In this document: positions 44,896 to 54,816 of the stretch, in pieces
How the letters are laid out: every line of letters begins with the position of its first letter
How positions within the stretch are numbered: position 1 is the stretch's first letter
Source: Dyadobacter fanqingshengii
Lineage (GTDB): Bacteria > Bacteroidota > Bacteroidia > Cytophagales > Spirosomataceae
Reading direction: 5' to 3'
Length of the DNA: 64,000 nt
Assembly: GCF_023822005.2 (NCBI RefSeq)
Contig: NZ_CP098806.1
Coordinates: 4,402,001 to 4,466,000 of the forward strand
Translations under genes and position numbers: made by a program
Notes under the pieces: model-generated
Database searches by the model: none
Told to the model about the DNA's origin: nothing
What the model saw: the letters and a program-made list of their open reading frames with translations, nothing else

Positions 44896-46611
44896 ATGCT
44901 ATTAAGCGAACAGGAAATATTGCGCAGACAAAAGCGCGAAGAATTAATGCGGTTGGGCATTGAGCCTTATCCTGCTGAGGAATTTGTGGTAAATACTTAT
45001 GCCGCAGACATTGTTAAAAACTACGAAAACAATAAGATAGACTATAAACACGTCACCATGGCCGGCAGGCTGATGGGCTTCCGGATTATGGGAAGCGCTG
45101 CGTTTGCCGAGTTTCAGGACAGCACGGGGCGTGTGCAACTATATTTCCGCAGGGACGATCTTTGCCCCGGGGAAGACAAAACGCTTTATAATACAGTTTT
45201 CAAAAAGCTGCTGGACATTGGTGATATCATTGGTGTTCAAGGGTTTGTGTTCACTACACAAACCGGCGAAATATCGGTTCACGTGCAGGAATTTAAGATT
45301 CTGAACAAATCACTTCGTCCGCTTCCTGTTGTAAAACGGGATGAAGACGGTAACATTCACGATGGTTTTACGGACCCGGAACTGCGTTACCGCCAGCGTT
45401 ATGTGGATTTGATCGTGAACCCGGAAGTGCGTGATATCTTTATCAAAAGAGCCAGGATCATAACGACCATGCGTTCGTATTTTGATTCCAAAGGATGGCT
45501 TGAAGTGGAGACGCCGGTATTGCAAAGCGTTCACGGAGGCGCTGCGGCAAGACCGTTTGAAACACATCACAATTCCCTGGACATGGATCTTTTCCTGAGA
45601 ATCGCCACGGAATTGCACTTAAAGCGTCTGATAGTCGGTGGCTTCGAAGGTGTTTATGAGTTTGGAAAACTATTTCGCAATGAAGGGATGGACCGGACGC
45701 ATAACCCTGAATTTACTACCGTTGAGCTATATGTTGCCTATAAGGATTATCTGTGGATGATGCGTATGACCGAGCAAGTGTTGGAACAGGTCGCGCTTGC
45801 AGTTAACGGAACAACAATTGCGAAGTTCGGAGAAACTGAGCTGGATTTTGCCGGCCCATATCCTCGTTTGAGCATTACAGACGCTATCAAACAATACACA
45901 GGACTGGATGTTGATGCTTCGGATGAAAATGTGATCCGCGAGCAATGCCGTGCGTGGGGAATGGAAGTGACGGAAAGCATGGGCAAAGGAAAGCTGATTG
46001 ATGAGATTTTTGGTGAAAAAGTAGAAGCGCACATTATCCAGCCCACATTCATTATTGATCACCCGGTTGAAATGTCGCCGTTGACGAAAAAACACCGCAC
46101 TAAAAAAGGCATGGTGGAGCGTTTTGAGCTGTTTGTGAATGGTAGGGAGATTGCTAATGCATATTCTGAGTTGAATGATCCTCTGGAGCAGCGCGAACGT
46201 TTTGAAGATCAGCTTAAACTGAAAGAGCGCGGCGATGACGAAGCCATGGAAATGGACGATGATTTCCTCAGATCACTTGAATACGGCATGCCGCCAAGTT
46301 CAGGAATCGGGATAGGCATTGACCGGCTTACGATGCTGCTAACCAACAATTCAAGCATTCAGGAAGTGATTTTCTTCCCGCAAATGCGCCCGGAACGCAG
46401 GGTTGAGATTGCCAAGGAAATGGATTACATCAATGCCGGGGTTCCAGCTGCATGGGTTCCTGCTTTGCAAAAAATGAACATTCTTACGATTGAGCAATTG
46501 AAAGCCGCTAATCCCAATAAGATCTTCAACGATCTGGGAGGAATGCGGAAAAAGCTTAAAATAGAAGACAAAATGCCTCTTTTGGATGACATTAAGGCCT
46601 GGATTGCTTAG
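44896..46611 (+). CDS. lysS: Lysyl-tRNA synthetase, class II
   Basis: 571 residues from the ATG at 44896; an in-frame TTG at 44884 is less likely. The N-terminal OB-fold anticodon domain (VTMAGRLMGFRIMGSAAFAEFQD) precedes the class II core: motif 1 around RARIITTMRSYFDSKGWLEVET, motif 2 FRNEGMDRTHNPEFTTVELY and motif 3 GIGIGIDRLTMLL. A C-terminal extension of about 70 residues (AAWVPALQKMNILTIEQLK) looks like a helix-hairpin-helix-type segment and is common in Bacteroidota lysS. It charges tRNA-Lys. Confidence 0.97.
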   Translation: MLLSEQEILRRQKREELMRLGIEPYPAEEFVVNTYAADIVKNYENNKIDYKHVTMAGRLMGFRIMGSAAFAEFQDSTGRVQLYFRRDDLCPGEDKTLYNTVFKKLLDIGDIIGVQGFVFTTQTGEISVHVQEFKILNKSLRPLPVVKRDEDGNIHDGFTDPELRYRQRYVDLIVNPEVRDIFIKRARIITTMRSYFDSKGWLEVETPVLQSVHGGAAARPFETHHNSLDMDLFLRIATELHLKRLIVGGFEGVYEFGKLFRNEGMDRTHNPEFTTVELYVAYKDYLWMMRMTEQVLEQVALAVNGTTIAKFGETELDFAGPYPRLSITDAIKQYTGLDVDASDENVIREQCRAWGMEVTESMGKGKLIDEIFGEKVEAHIIQPTFIIDHPVEMSPLTKKHRTKKGMVERFELFVNGREIANAYSELNDPLEQRERFEDQLKLKERGDDEAMEMDDDFLRSLEYGMPPSSGIGIGIDRLTMLLTNNSSIQEVIFFPQMRPERRVEIAKEMDYINAGVPAAWVPALQKMNILTIEQLKAANPNKIFNDLGGMRKKLKIEDKMPLLDDIKAWIA

Positions 46612-46621
46612 TTAATGCATG

Positions 46622-46652
46622 AAAAATGCCACCCGAAAGGAGTGGCATTTTT
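46622..46652. terminator. Bidirectional terminator between lysS and cold-shock gene
   Basis: A perfect 11-bp stem aaaaatgccac/gtggcattttt (46622-46632 with 46642-46652). The A/T ends give T-tracts on both strands, so it ends the two convergent transcripts. Confidence 0.85.
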
Positions 46653-46675
46653 CATTACCTGCAAAAAAAATACGA

Positions 46676-46870
46676 TTATATCTTTTTTACCTGCACAGCG
46701 TTTAGTCCTTTTTTACCTTCAACGACTTCGTATTCCACTTGGTCATTTTCACGGATAGTAAGTCCTCCCAATCCTGTCACATGGACAAAAATGTCTCTGT
46801 TTGTGTCGTCTTCAACGATGAAGCCGTATCCCTTAGCTTCATTGAAAAATTTTACAGTACCTGTTGGCAT
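46676..46870 (-). CDS. Cold-shock domain protein (CspA family)
   Basis: 64 residues from the ATG at 46870; an upstream in-frame extension to 46930 has no match to the family and was dropped. It is a single cold-shock domain with RNP1 KGYGFIV and RNP2 DIFVHV, plus GTVKFFNEAKGY at the start. It binds single-stranded nucleic acid and acts as an RNA chaperone. Confidence 0.95.
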   Translation of the reverse strand: MPTGTVKFFNEAKGYGFIVEDDTNRDIFVHVTGLGGLTIRENDQVEYEVVEGKKGLNAVQVKKI

Positions 46871-47220
46871 AATGGTTGAATAAAAAAATTGAAATAAGGT
46901 GAAAATACAAAAGGTTTGTGAGCGTTTCAATCAAAAGTCCAAAGGGCTTAACCAAATAATTGAGGGAGGCTCAACGCATTGGTAAAAGAAACTTTGGAAT
47001 TTTTTGCCAAGACATCTTGATTATAATGAACAACTTACAAAATCTTTAATCACAAAGAAACAAAAATTGTTTGTAAAACAATTTATTTGAATAAAGAATT
47101 TGAAAATTTACGAGTTAGCGGTATTTTGCCATTTCGCCGTGTTTTGAATGAAATTTGAAACACCGAATTGTATATGCGGGTAAAAATCCTTAATTATGAA
47201 GTAATTATTGGAAAAAAGGT
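46871..47220. other. 350-bp AT-rich intergenic region
   Basis: It separates the divergent cold-shock and PspC-like genes. It has no convincing coding frame. The left part should be the long leader and promoter of the cold-shock gene; I see no definite -7 box on either strand. Confidence 0.5.
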
Positions 47221-47442
47221 ATGAGCAAACTTCGGTATTACGTTGAGGACCAAATATTTGGTGTATGCGCAAAATTAGGCGAAAAGCTTAATTTCCCGGC
47301 TAGCAGCGTCCGGCTGTACTTTATATACGCCACTTTCATGACCTTTGGATCACCTATAATCCTATATCTGGTGCTTGCATTCTGGATGGAATTGCAGAAA
47401 CACTGGCGCCGTCACAACAGTCCTACGATCTGGGAACTGTAG
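47221..47442 (+). CDS. PspC-domain membrane protein
   Basis: 73 residues: a PspC domain (VEDQIFGVCAKLGEKLNFPASSVRLYFIYATF) with hydrophobic helices around 36-58. PspC-like proteins take part in envelope-stress responses. No other psp gene is nearby. The last 20 bp overlap the end of the convergent glycosyltransferase gene. Confidence 0.85.
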   Translation: MSKLRYYVEDQIFGVCAKLGEKLNFPASSVRLYFIYATFMTFGSPIILYLVLAFWMELQKHWRRHNSPTIWEL

Positions 47443-48457
47443 TTCTTTTTAGGTTAATCCCCGTTAATTGACTAAAACGGTGCTTTCCTAGCACAAAATA
47501 TTCCCAGACAATGCTTCTGTAATAAAGTGGGGCGCGATTTGAGGTCCTTTTCGTTGTTTTAATAAGCGAAGGGATCATTCTGTAAAACGCGATATGCGCC
47601 CTTAATATGGCAACCACGTCGGGCCAGGCACCCGTAGCCATAAACCGCACGCTTGAAATCCCGTCCAGTAGTAATCGGATAAAAACCGTTTTCCATCTCC
47701 TGCCTTTGGGAAGATTTTTGAAAAGCATAATCAGATTGTTCCGGTAATTCAGAAAAGTTTTGCGTGGATTGGATTTATGCAACGTCCCGCCTCCTACATG
47801 ATAAACGACTGATTTTCCGCAGTATGTGATACGATATTGCATATTAAGCAAGCGCCAGCAAAGATCAATTTCCTCCATGTGCGCGAAAAACGATTCATCA
47901 AAACCAGCGGCACGATGGAATGCAGACGCACGAACAAACAGGCAAGCGCCCGTTGCCCAAAATACGTCCTGCTCGTCATCAAACTGGCCTAAATCCTCCT
48001 CCCGCGTATCAAAAATCCGCCCTCTGCAAAACGGATAACCCAGATAATCCATGTAACCGCCAGCCGCTCCTGCATATTCAAAGTGCGTTGGGAGATCGTA
48101 TGCGCGGATTTTAGGCTGACACGCGGCTATTCTTTCATCAGTATCCATAAAAGAAATGACCGGCTCAATCCAGTTCTCCGTAACTTCAATATCGGAATTC
48201 AACAGAATGTAATAATCCGCAGCAATGCGCCTCAGTGCATCATTATAGCCGCCGGCATAACCCTTGTTTTCCGAAATCGTGAGGGTGTTTAATTCAGGAT
48301 ATGCCGTACTTAACCAATGGATTGACTGGTCTGTAGACGCATTGTCGGCTATCCAAACTGCATAGCCTTCTGAATACTTTAAGACGTTGGGAAGGAATTT
48401 TTCGAGATGGTGTCTGCCGTTATAATTCAGGATGACAATCGCAACAGTCGGAGCCAT
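47423..48457 (-). CDS. Family 2 glycosyltransferase (rhamnosyltransferase-like)
   Basis: 344 residues, GT-A fold: VAIVILNYNGRHHLEKFLPNV, WIADNASTDQSIHWL, then YILLNSDIEVTENWI with the nucleotide-binding Asp pair. Acceptor-side motifs are GACLFVRASAF and FFAHMEEIDLCWRL. It transfers a sugar to a cell-surface glycan; donor and acceptor are unknown. The 3' end overlaps the PspC gene tail-to-tail, and the ybaB-like gene lies 11 bp upstream, so the two may be co-transcribed. Confidence 0.9.
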   Translation of the reverse strand: MAPTVAIVILNYNGRHHLEKFLPNVLKYSEGYAVWIADNASTDQSIHWLSTAYPELNTLTISENKGYAGGYNDALRRIAADYYILLNSDIEVTENWIEPVISFMDTDERIAACQPKIRAYDLPTHFEYAGAAGGYMDYLGYPFCRGRIFDTREEDLGQFDDEQDVFWATGACLFVRASAFHRAAGFDESFFAHMEEIDLCWRLLNMQYRITYCGKSVVYHVGGGTLHKSNPRKTFLNYRNNLIMLFKNLPKGRRWKTVFIRLLLDGISSVRFMATGAWPDVVAILRAHIAFYRMIPSLIKTTKRTSNRAPLYYRSIVWEYFVLGKHRFSQLTGINLKRTTVPRS

Positions 48458-48468
48458 TAATGATGTGG

Positions 48469-48816
48469 TTATTTCATAAACCCTCCCAGGTCAAGTCCTG
48501 GAATGTTAGGAAGCACACCATCCGTTGCTTTCTGCAAGTGCTCTTTAATTTTTGGTTCAATGTTATCCAATGCTTTGTTGACGGCGGCAACAATCAAATC
48601 CTGCAGCATTTCCTTGTCATCAGGATTAACAAGGTCTTTATCTATATCTAAGCCTATTAATGCTTTTTGCCCGTTCACAGTCGCTTTCACCATTCCACCA
48701 CCCGACTCAGCAACCTGAGTAAGATTGACCAATGAATCCTGCGCTTCTTTCATGCGAGACTGAAGGTCTTTCATTTTGCCCATGAGCCCCATCATATCCG
48801 CCATATTACCAAACAT
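48469..48816 (-). CDS. YbaB/EbfC-family nucleoid-associated protein
   Basis: 115 residues. Typical YbaB sequence: MFGNMADMMGLMGKMKDLQS helix, ESGGGMVKATVNGQKALIGL strands, then DLIVAAVNKALDNIEPKIKE helix. It binds DNA as a dimer and affects nucleoid structure or gene expression. It lies 11 bp upstream of the glycosyltransferase gene. Confidence 0.92.
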   Translation of the reverse strand: MFGNMADMMGLMGKMKDLQSRMKEAQDSLVNLTQVAESGGGMVKATVNGQKALIGLDIDKDLVNPDDKEMLQDLIVAAVNKALDNIEPKIKEHLQKATDGVLPNIPGLDLGGFMK

Positions 48817-48870
48817 AGTCGTACTGATTAAGTTATGCCTTTTATAAAACTATTTTACCGGAAATGGTTC

Positions 48871-50781
48871 CTATCGTAAAAGCATAAATGTACCACTTTT
48901 TTCAACAGTTTGATTGATATCGTCCACGAAAGTCATTTTGTAAACATACGATCCTACCGGCGCATTTGCCCCGTTAATCGTTCCATCCCAGCCTGTTGCG
49001 ATGTCATCTGAATGAAAAACAACCTCACCCCAACGGTTCATCACAGAAAAGTTAAATGATTGAAGCTGCGTAGATTTAGCTTCCAGAATATCATTATAAC
49101 CATCCCCATTCGGGCTGAATGCCTGCGGAACAAAAACACCTGCGCTTCTTTTGTAATTAATAATGTTGGACAAGCTCTCAAACCCGCCCGGAGTGGAATT
49201 GGCCAGGATCTGGAAGTTATACTCCAGATCACTTTGTGCATTTACTTTAATGGTATAATTTGAATTCATCTGCACAGGAATCACTTCCTCAGCCGTACTG
49301 GATCCCGCCTGAATGACGTCGTAGCTGGAAACACCCCCAAGAATGGGCGATTGGGTAGTCCAATTGAGTGTAGTCAGATTTTTCGTTAGCAGGATTGTGC
49401 AAACAGGCTCTGAGGGCGGGACTTTTTGTCCGCATGAATTGGTATAACTGATCTTGTAACAATAAGATAACTCATTTGTCTTAACGTCCGGATCTGAATA
49501 TTCGCTCTCGTTAAAGAGTGTAATTATTTTCTTGAATAATGTTGCACCTGCTTCTGCTTTTTCAATAGTAAGGTCGTATGTACTGTTTGGTCCGGCGCCC
49601 GGAACATTTGCTTTGATAGTTACAGCACGATCGCCATCAACAGAAACTGCTGCATCTTTGATCGGCTTAGGCGAAGCAATTTCAGCCTTTACACCAACCG
49701 GAGCGGATGTTGAAGTTACGTCCTTAATCTTTGCAACCACCTGGTATTCCGAAAAGCTGCCGCACTGCACATCCTCGTCTGTATAGGTGATGTCGTTTAT
49801 GGAAGTGAAGGTTTTTATGATCGTCCCGTCACGCAAAAGGTCGTAAGATGTGAAGTCAGTCGCATCGGGATATTTGCTCCATGTAAGGATATTTTGGCCG
49901 TCTTCTGACCGACCGGTTAACGTCATGCTGCTGTAAACCGGACTGTCGTTTTTGCCAGAGCACAAATCTTCCGAAGATAATTTCACTTGGTACACCTGGC
50001 TTGTAACCATATTCTTCACATCAAAAGGCTGTAATCCGCCGGATGACCTTCTTCCCGCAGTCGTATAGTTCGAACCATTGGTGCTGTAATTGATGTCCGT
50101 GTAAACGCCACTCAAACCCTGATAATTGATCCTGAGCGTGCCATCACCCCTCATTTCGACCGATTTTATTGCTATATCATTTAACTGGGCCTGCTGAAAA
50201 GTAATGGGAAGCGAAGTGGCGCGGCCTTCGGCGCATCCTTTTCCAACATAAAGCCCTGTTAACAAAACCGTTGGATTGGTACTAACATCCGCGTAACTGT
50301 GCTCGATCACCAAAGGACTCCCTTTCTTCCAGATATCCGTCTTTCCGTCGCCCCATTGAATTTTCACTTCATCGTAGGCTTTCAAGATCGCATCGTCTAT
50401 TAAACTCAGAAAGATCTTTCCACCACCGCAGGAAGAATACTGCGGCGTAATAACCCGGGTCTCAAACACCTGGACAGTCTTACAAGCGTAAAATTGCCCT
50501 GAGGACACTGCACCTTGCTGTAAAACTGTATACGTGGCTGGGAGAGAATATGTGAAAATGGGTCCCGGTGCGATTTGTGGAGATCTGCCGTCAAAACTAG
50601 CATCGTAACCCACCAAAATAGGATTCGGGACGGTGTTTGTAACCCGGATTGTTAATGGCGCACAGCCTTCGGTTTTATCAATTGTGAAGCCTCCGCCCCC
50701 ACGGTCACAGAGTCCCTGGGCATGTAGTGTTTTGCAGAAGAAAATTAAAATGGAGAAAAGGGATAGTAATGTTAATCTCAT
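48871..50781 (-). CDS. Secreted T9SS type B protein with gliding-motility C-terminal domain, copy 1
   Basis: 636 residues, signal peptide to about residue 22 (KTLHAQ). A Cys-containing PKD-like N-terminus (TEGCAPLTIRVTN) leads into fibronectin-like modules. The type B sorting domain carries VPQAFSPNGDGYNDILEAKS, VMNRWGEVVFHSDD and YVYKMTFVDD. T9SS should export and surface-anchor it. It is a paralogue of the next gene upstream on this strand. Confidence 0.85.
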   Translation of the reverse strand: MRLTLLSLFSILIFFCKTLHAQGLCDRGGGGFTIDKTEGCAPLTIRVTNTVPNPILVGYDASFDGRSPQIAPGPIFTYSLPATYTVLQQGAVSSGQFYACKTVQVFETRVITPQYSSCGGGKIFLSLIDDAILKAYDEVKIQWGDGKTDIWKKGSPLVIEHSYADVSTNPTVLLTGLYVGKGCAEGRATSLPITFQQAQLNDIAIKSVEMRGDGTLRINYQGLSGVYTDINYSTNGSNYTTAGRRSSGGLQPFDVKNMVTSQVYQVKLSSEDLCSGKNDSPVYSSMTLTGRSEDGQNILTWSKYPDATDFTSYDLLRDGTIIKTFTSINDITYTDEDVQCGSFSEYQVVAKIKDVTSTSAPVGVKAEIASPKPIKDAAVSVDGDRAVTIKANVPGAGPNSTYDLTIEKAEAGATLFKKIITLFNESEYSDPDVKTNELSYCYKISYTNSCGQKVPPSEPVCTILLTKNLTTLNWTTQSPILGGVSSYDVIQAGSSTAEEVIPVQMNSNYTIKVNAQSDLEYNFQILANSTPGGFESLSNIINYKRSAGVFVPQAFSPNGDGYNDILEAKSTQLQSFNFSVMNRWGEVVFHSDDIATGWDGTINGANAPVGSYVYKMTFVDDINQTVEKSGTFMLLR

Positions 50782-50817
50782 ATGTGTGCAATATTAGGAC
50801 ATGACCTTTTTAAAAGA

Positions 50818-50841
50818 CTCCATATCGTCATGGAGCGATAT
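50818..50841. repeat. Overlapping alternative hairpins in leader of T9SS type B gene
   Basis: Stem A is ctccat/atggag (50818-50823 with 50830-50835). Stem B is atatcg/cgatat (50822-50827 with 50836-50841). They share bases and cannot form together. They lie about 37 bp before the start of the minus-strand T9SS gene. Confidence 0.4.
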
Positions 50842-50961
50842 GAACTATTGATGGTTGTAACACCGTCACAAAAATAATTTATTTCAAAATGAGAATGGCT
50901 TAAATATTAAACGGGATTGCATTGAAAGTATTATTCTGATTAACAAGCCATTAGAAAAATC

Positions 50962-52911
50962 CTATCGGATCAATAAAAAACTCCCATTTCTCGAAATTTG
51001 CTGACCCGAAGCGTTCGTCATCTCAATTTTATACAAATAATATCCACCCGGTGCCTTCTCATTTTTAATTTTCCCGTCCCAACTTTCTGCGCTGTTTTCT
51101 GTTTGAAAAACCACTTCACCCCAGCGCGTGAAGACCGACATATTAAATGTTGAAACAAAATAAGCTTTCACTTCAAAACGCTCATTATAAGCATCTCCGT
51201 TAGGAGTAAACGCATCCGGGATCAGGACAATGGGATCTCTTCGCAACGACAACACATTGGAATAACTCAGCATATTTCCGTCGGTTGACTGGGCCTTAAC
51301 CTGAAATGAAAAAGCAGATTGTGAGCCGATATCAAGCAAATGGCTGGTTTCCAGTTGCTTCGGAATTTCGTCCTGAACCGTTCCTGCGTCGTCCATTTGT
51401 ATTAGATTATATGAACCAACTCCATCGGTAAACGGGGAATCCGCATTCCAAAGGACATCCGTAACCCGGTTTTGCAGGAGGATGGAACAAACCGGCGCGC
51501 TGAATGCCGGTGCTCTTAAATTGCAGGCATTTTCATAAGTAAAACGATAGCAATACGAGTTTGCAGAAGTGTTCACATCCACATCATCAAACAGCAAACT
51601 TTGGTTATCGGGCTGGGAAATCTGCTGGAAATCCTGGCTTCCCAATGTTGCCCGTTCAACGATCAGGTCGTAGCTGCTGGTGAGGCCTTCACCGCTCAAT
51701 GCAACTTGTGTCGTAATGGTATTTTCGTCTTTAACTGTTACGCTTGCAGTCGTAATCGTTTCGGGAGCTGAGCTTTTTGGGGCAATGCTAAAAGGCGTGG
51801 AGTACGAACGAACGTCGTTTTCAATGATCGCAACGATCTCGTATTGATAAGTGGTCCCGCATTTCACATCGGTGTCGAGATATGAAAGCTGATCGGTAGA
51901 TGTAAATATAACAGATCCGTCGCGCTTCAATTGATACTGCAAAAGGTTACCGGTGTTGGGATAATGTTCCCAGGACACAGAAATGATCTCATCCAGGGAA
52001 ACAGCCCCTTCTTTGAGAACCAGGCTGCTCACCACCGGACTGTCGATCAGATTCTCACAGAAGTTTTTTGAGGACAACTTGAAACGGTAAATCTGCTGAG
52101 GATTTAGGCCCGTAACGGTCGCTGACTGAGCGCCATCGGACTGGCCTCCTTTGCCTGTTGTTACAAATTGGCCATCACCTTTATCAATCCAAATCTCCGT
52201 TACAATGCCTTCCATTCCATCATACAGAATTTTTGCTTCACCGGAAGGAAGCATTTCAACGCTTCTTATCCTGATTTTCGCGAGCGATTGTGGCGCGGTT
52301 TCTTTGGTTAATGTGGTCTTCAATGTCTGGTTACAATTCCCCGTGGAATGTTTGCCCTGAATCGTTATGGCAGGAAAATTTCCGCCTGTTGCGTATTTGT
52401 GATCATAAAAAAGCGCACCGTTATTTTTAATATTAATTGACTGACTGGACCCATCGCCCCAGTTAATTTCAATCGCATCATAAGCAGATGAAACCGCATC
52501 ATTAACGATTGTAAGCCTCACCCGACCATTGTTACAGGTCATTAATTCAGCCTTAGGAGCACGATTTTCCTTTACAACAACATCTTTGCAAAGACTAAAT
52601 CCCGCCACATCCTTGATACTGCCATATTGCAGAATGGTGTAAGTTCCGGGCAGGTTATATACATGCGAAAGCTCAAAAGACCGGTCCTTCTCCTCTGGCG
52701 GTGAAGTACTGTTTTTGTTAAAATCGTAAGCGTAAGTGACATTTTCCGCGTTGACCATCTGATTGGTAATGTTCACTGTCAGTGGCGCGCAGCCTTCTGT
52801 GGGAGTTACCAGAAATTTACCGGTAGTGCCGCAGAAGCTCTGTCCGAAAACATTTTTGTTAATCAACAAAAAGGCGCTTAACAGAAACAATAACAGTAGA
52901 TTAATCTTCAT
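50962..52911 (-). CDS. Secreted T9SS type B protein with gliding-motility C-terminal domain, copy 2
   Basis: 649 residues, signal peptide to about residue 24 (NKNVFGQ). The layout is the same as copy 1: TEGCAPLTVNITN near the N-terminus, fibronectin-like modules, then LIPDAFTPNGDAYNERFEVK, VFTRWGEVVFQTEN and YLYKIEMTN at the C-terminus. The arrangement fits a tandem duplication with later divergence. It is exported by T9SS; the ligand is unknown. Confidence 0.85.
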   Translation of the reverse strand: MKINLLLLFLLSAFLLINKNVFGQSFCGTTGKFLVTPTEGCAPLTVNITNQMVNAENVTYAYDFNKNSTSPPEEKDRSFELSHVYNLPGTYTILQYGSIKDVAGFSLCKDVVVKENRAPKAELMTCNNGRVRLTIVNDAVSSAYDAIEINWGDGSSQSINIKNNGALFYDHKYATGGNFPAITIQGKHSTGNCNQTLKTTLTKETAPQSLAKIRIRSVEMLPSGEAKILYDGMEGIVTEIWIDKGDGQFVTTGKGGQSDGAQSATVTGLNPQQIYRFKLSSKNFCENLIDSPVVSSLVLKEGAVSLDEIISVSWEHYPNTGNLLQYQLKRDGSVIFTSTDQLSYLDTDVKCGTTYQYEIVAIIENDVRSYSTPFSIAPKSSAPETITTASVTVKDENTITTQVALSGEGLTSSYDLIVERATLGSQDFQQISQPDNQSLLFDDVDVNTSANSYCYRFTYENACNLRAPAFSAPVCSILLQNRVTDVLWNADSPFTDGVGSYNLIQMDDAGTVQDEIPKQLETSHLLDIGSQSAFSFQVKAQSTDGNMLSYSNVLSLRRDPIVLIPDAFTPNGDAYNERFEVKAYFVSTFNMSVFTRWGEVVFQTENSAESWDGKIKNEKAPGGYYLYKIEMTNASGQQISRNGSFLLIR

Positions 52912-53037
52912 AGATGAGTAAAATTACCTCAGAATGATAGGCTGGATAGTTCCGGCAGATCATTGAAACGGATAAGCTAAAAGCTTTGTTAAGGTGCAAT
53001 GGAGGTTCAAAAATAGAACTTTTCAACATTAAGAATG

Positions 53038-53045
53038 TACCTTTG
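53038..53045 (+). promoter_or_regulatory. Putative -7 box (TAnnTTTG) of ribBA
   Basis: TACCTTTG lies 50 bp upstream of the ribBA ATG and fits the Bacteroidota -7 consensus. No FMN-riboswitch-like conserved sequence is seen in this leader, which is probably too short for one. Confidence 0.5.
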
Positions 53046-53095
53046 CAGAGTAAAAACGAGTTTTTGTTTAAAACTATTTTTCGTCAACCTGATTA

Positions 53096-54343
53096 ATGAA
53101 TAATAATAGCATTCCAATAGTTCTGGATTCCATAGATGAGGCCATAGCGGCTATAAAAAGAGGGGAAATGATCATCGTCGTAGATGATGAGGATCGTGAA
53201 AATGAAGGTGACTTTATATGTGCAGCAGAGCTCATAACCCCTGAAATTGTGAATTTTATGGCTCGCGAAGGCCGTGGATTGATCTGCGTTCCCATTACCG
53301 AAGAGCGCTGTGCCGAACTGAACCTCGAAATGATGGTGGGCACAAATACCGCTTTGCACGAAACGGCGTTCACCGTTTCCGTAGATCTGCTCGGGCACGG
53401 CTGCACCACCGGCATTTCGGCAAGTGACCGTTCAAAGACCATTAAAGCGCTTGTCGACGCGGACACGCTGCCGGAAGATTTAGGAAGGCCGGGCCACATT
53501 TTCCCATTGAAAGCAAAAAAAGGCGGCGTTTTGAGAAGAACGGGCCATACAGAAGCGGCCATTGATTTTCCGAGACTGGCAGGCTTATCGCCGGCAGGTG
53601 TTTTGGTGGAGATTTTGAACGAAGACGGCTCTATGGCCAGACTTCCTCAATTGCGCGAGATCGCCAACCGGTTTAACCTTAAATTGGTAAGTATCAAGGA
53701 CCTGATTGAGTACAGACTTCAAAAAGAATCCCTTATCAAACGCGAAATCGGTGTGGATATGCCTACTAAATGGGGCCATTTCGACCTGATTGCATACAGA
53801 CAAATAAACACGGACGATTTGCACCTGGCGCTCGTAAAGGGAACCTGGGAAAAAGACGAACCTGTTCTCGTGCGCGTACATTCATCCTGTGTGACGGGCG
53901 ATATTTTCGGCTCTTGCCGTTGCGATTGCGGCCCGCAGCTTCACGCCGCGATGGAAATGGTGGACAAGGCAGGCAAAGGTGTGATCGTGTATATGAACCA
54001 GGAAGGTCGCGGAATCGGCCTTTTGAACAAACTGAGAGCTTATAAGCTGCAAGAAATGGGCCGGGATACGGTTGAAGCCAACCTGGAACTCGGTTTCCCG
54101 ATGGACGACCGCGACTATGGCGTTGGCGCGCAGATCCTGCGCGATCTTGACGTAACCAAACTGCGTCTTATTACAAATAACCCTAAGAAACGGGCTGGAT
54201 TAATAGGTTACGGTCTTGAAATCGTAGATTCCGTGAATGTGGAGATTCCGTCCAATCCGCATAATGAGAAATATCTTTTGACCAAAAGAGACAAAATGGG
54301 TCACAATTTGAGCAACCTGACAATCCCGGTAAATAAAGGATGA
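53096..54343 (+). CDS. ribBA: Bifunctional 3,4-dihydroxy-2-butanone 4-phosphate synthase / GTP cyclohydrolase II
   Basis: 415 residues. The N-terminal RibB half (about 1-205) has [20 protein letters not shown] and [20 protein letters not shown]. The C-terminal RibA half (about 210-400) has the zinc-binding [12 protein letters not shown], the catalytic [12 protein letters not shown] and [10 protein letters not shown]. It supplies both precursors of riboflavin from ribulose 5-phosphate and GTP. An acetyltransferase gene overlaps its end by 4 bp. Confidence 0.96.
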   Translation: MNNNSIPIVLDSIDEAIAAIKRGEMIIVVDDEDRENEGDFICAAELITPEIVNFMAREGRGLICVPITEERCAELNLEMMVGTNTALHETAFTVSVDLLGHGCTTGISASDRSKTIKALVDADTLPEDLGRPGHIFPLKAKKGGVLRRTGHTEAAIDFPRLAGLSPAGVLVEILNEDGSMARLPQLREIANRFNLKLVSIKDLIEYRLQKESLIKREIGVDMPTKWGHFDLIAYRQINTDDLHLALVKGTWEKDEPVLVRVHSSCVTGDIFGSCRCDCGPQLHAAMEMVDKAGKGVIVYMNQEGRGIGLLNKLRAYKLQEMGRDTVEANLELGFPMDDRDYGVGAQILRDLDVTKLRLITNNPKKRAGLIGYGLEIVDSVNVEIPSNPHNEKYLLTKRDKMGHNLSNLTIPVNKG

Positions 54344-54768
54344 CAAATGTTCAAATCGTAAAGACTGAGGGCGACATCCAAAAGTGCCGCCGGGCCATTC
54401 AGGCTTTACGGCCCCAGCTGGTTGATGATCTTTATCTGGAAGCGGTGAAAAAGACGCTTGCAGATAAACGGCAAATTATATTTATTGAAGAAAATGACGA
54501 AGCTGCCGCCGTTGCAGTTTTTGAGACCGGATACAACCTTTTTAGGGGAAATTATATTTATATTGATGATCTTTCTACTTTGCCTGAACAACGTGGCAAA
54601 GGATATGCAGGCATTTTGATCGACTGGATTCTGGACTTTGCGGAGAAAGAAAATTATGCGCAGGTTCATCTGGACTCAGGCGTATCTGAGGCTCGAACTG
54701 ATGCGCACAGGCTATATCTGAACAAGCGTTTCCAGGTTACGAGCTTGCATTTTGTTACCAATATCTGA
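54340..54768 (+). CDS. GNAT-family acetyltransferase
   Basis: 142 residues with the GNAT core: [20 protein letters not shown] (acetyl-CoA loop R-G-K-G-Y-A) and a C-terminal strand LHFVTN. The substrate is unknown. It overlaps ribBA by 4 bp (ATGA), so translation is coupled. Confidence 0.9.
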   Translation: MTNVQIVKTEGDIQKCRRAIQALRPQLVDDLYLEAVKKTLADKRQIIFIEENDEAAAVAVFETGYNLFRGNYIYIDDLSTLPEQRGKGYAGILIDWILDFAEKENYAQVHLDSGVSEARTDAHRLYLNKRFQVTSLHFVTNI

Positions 54769-54816
54769 TTCCATTAAGATTTGATCTAAAATTTATACTA
54801 AGAGCGAAAGTATTTT

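Noticed and set aside
46871-46930. Longer N-terminus for the cold-shock protein
   Set aside because: The 20 extra residues (KRSQTFCIF...) do not fit the cold-shock domain, which starts MPTGTVKFF at 46870.
53046-53095. FMN riboswitch before ribBA
   Set aside because: The leader is too short and lacks the conserved RFN-element sequences.
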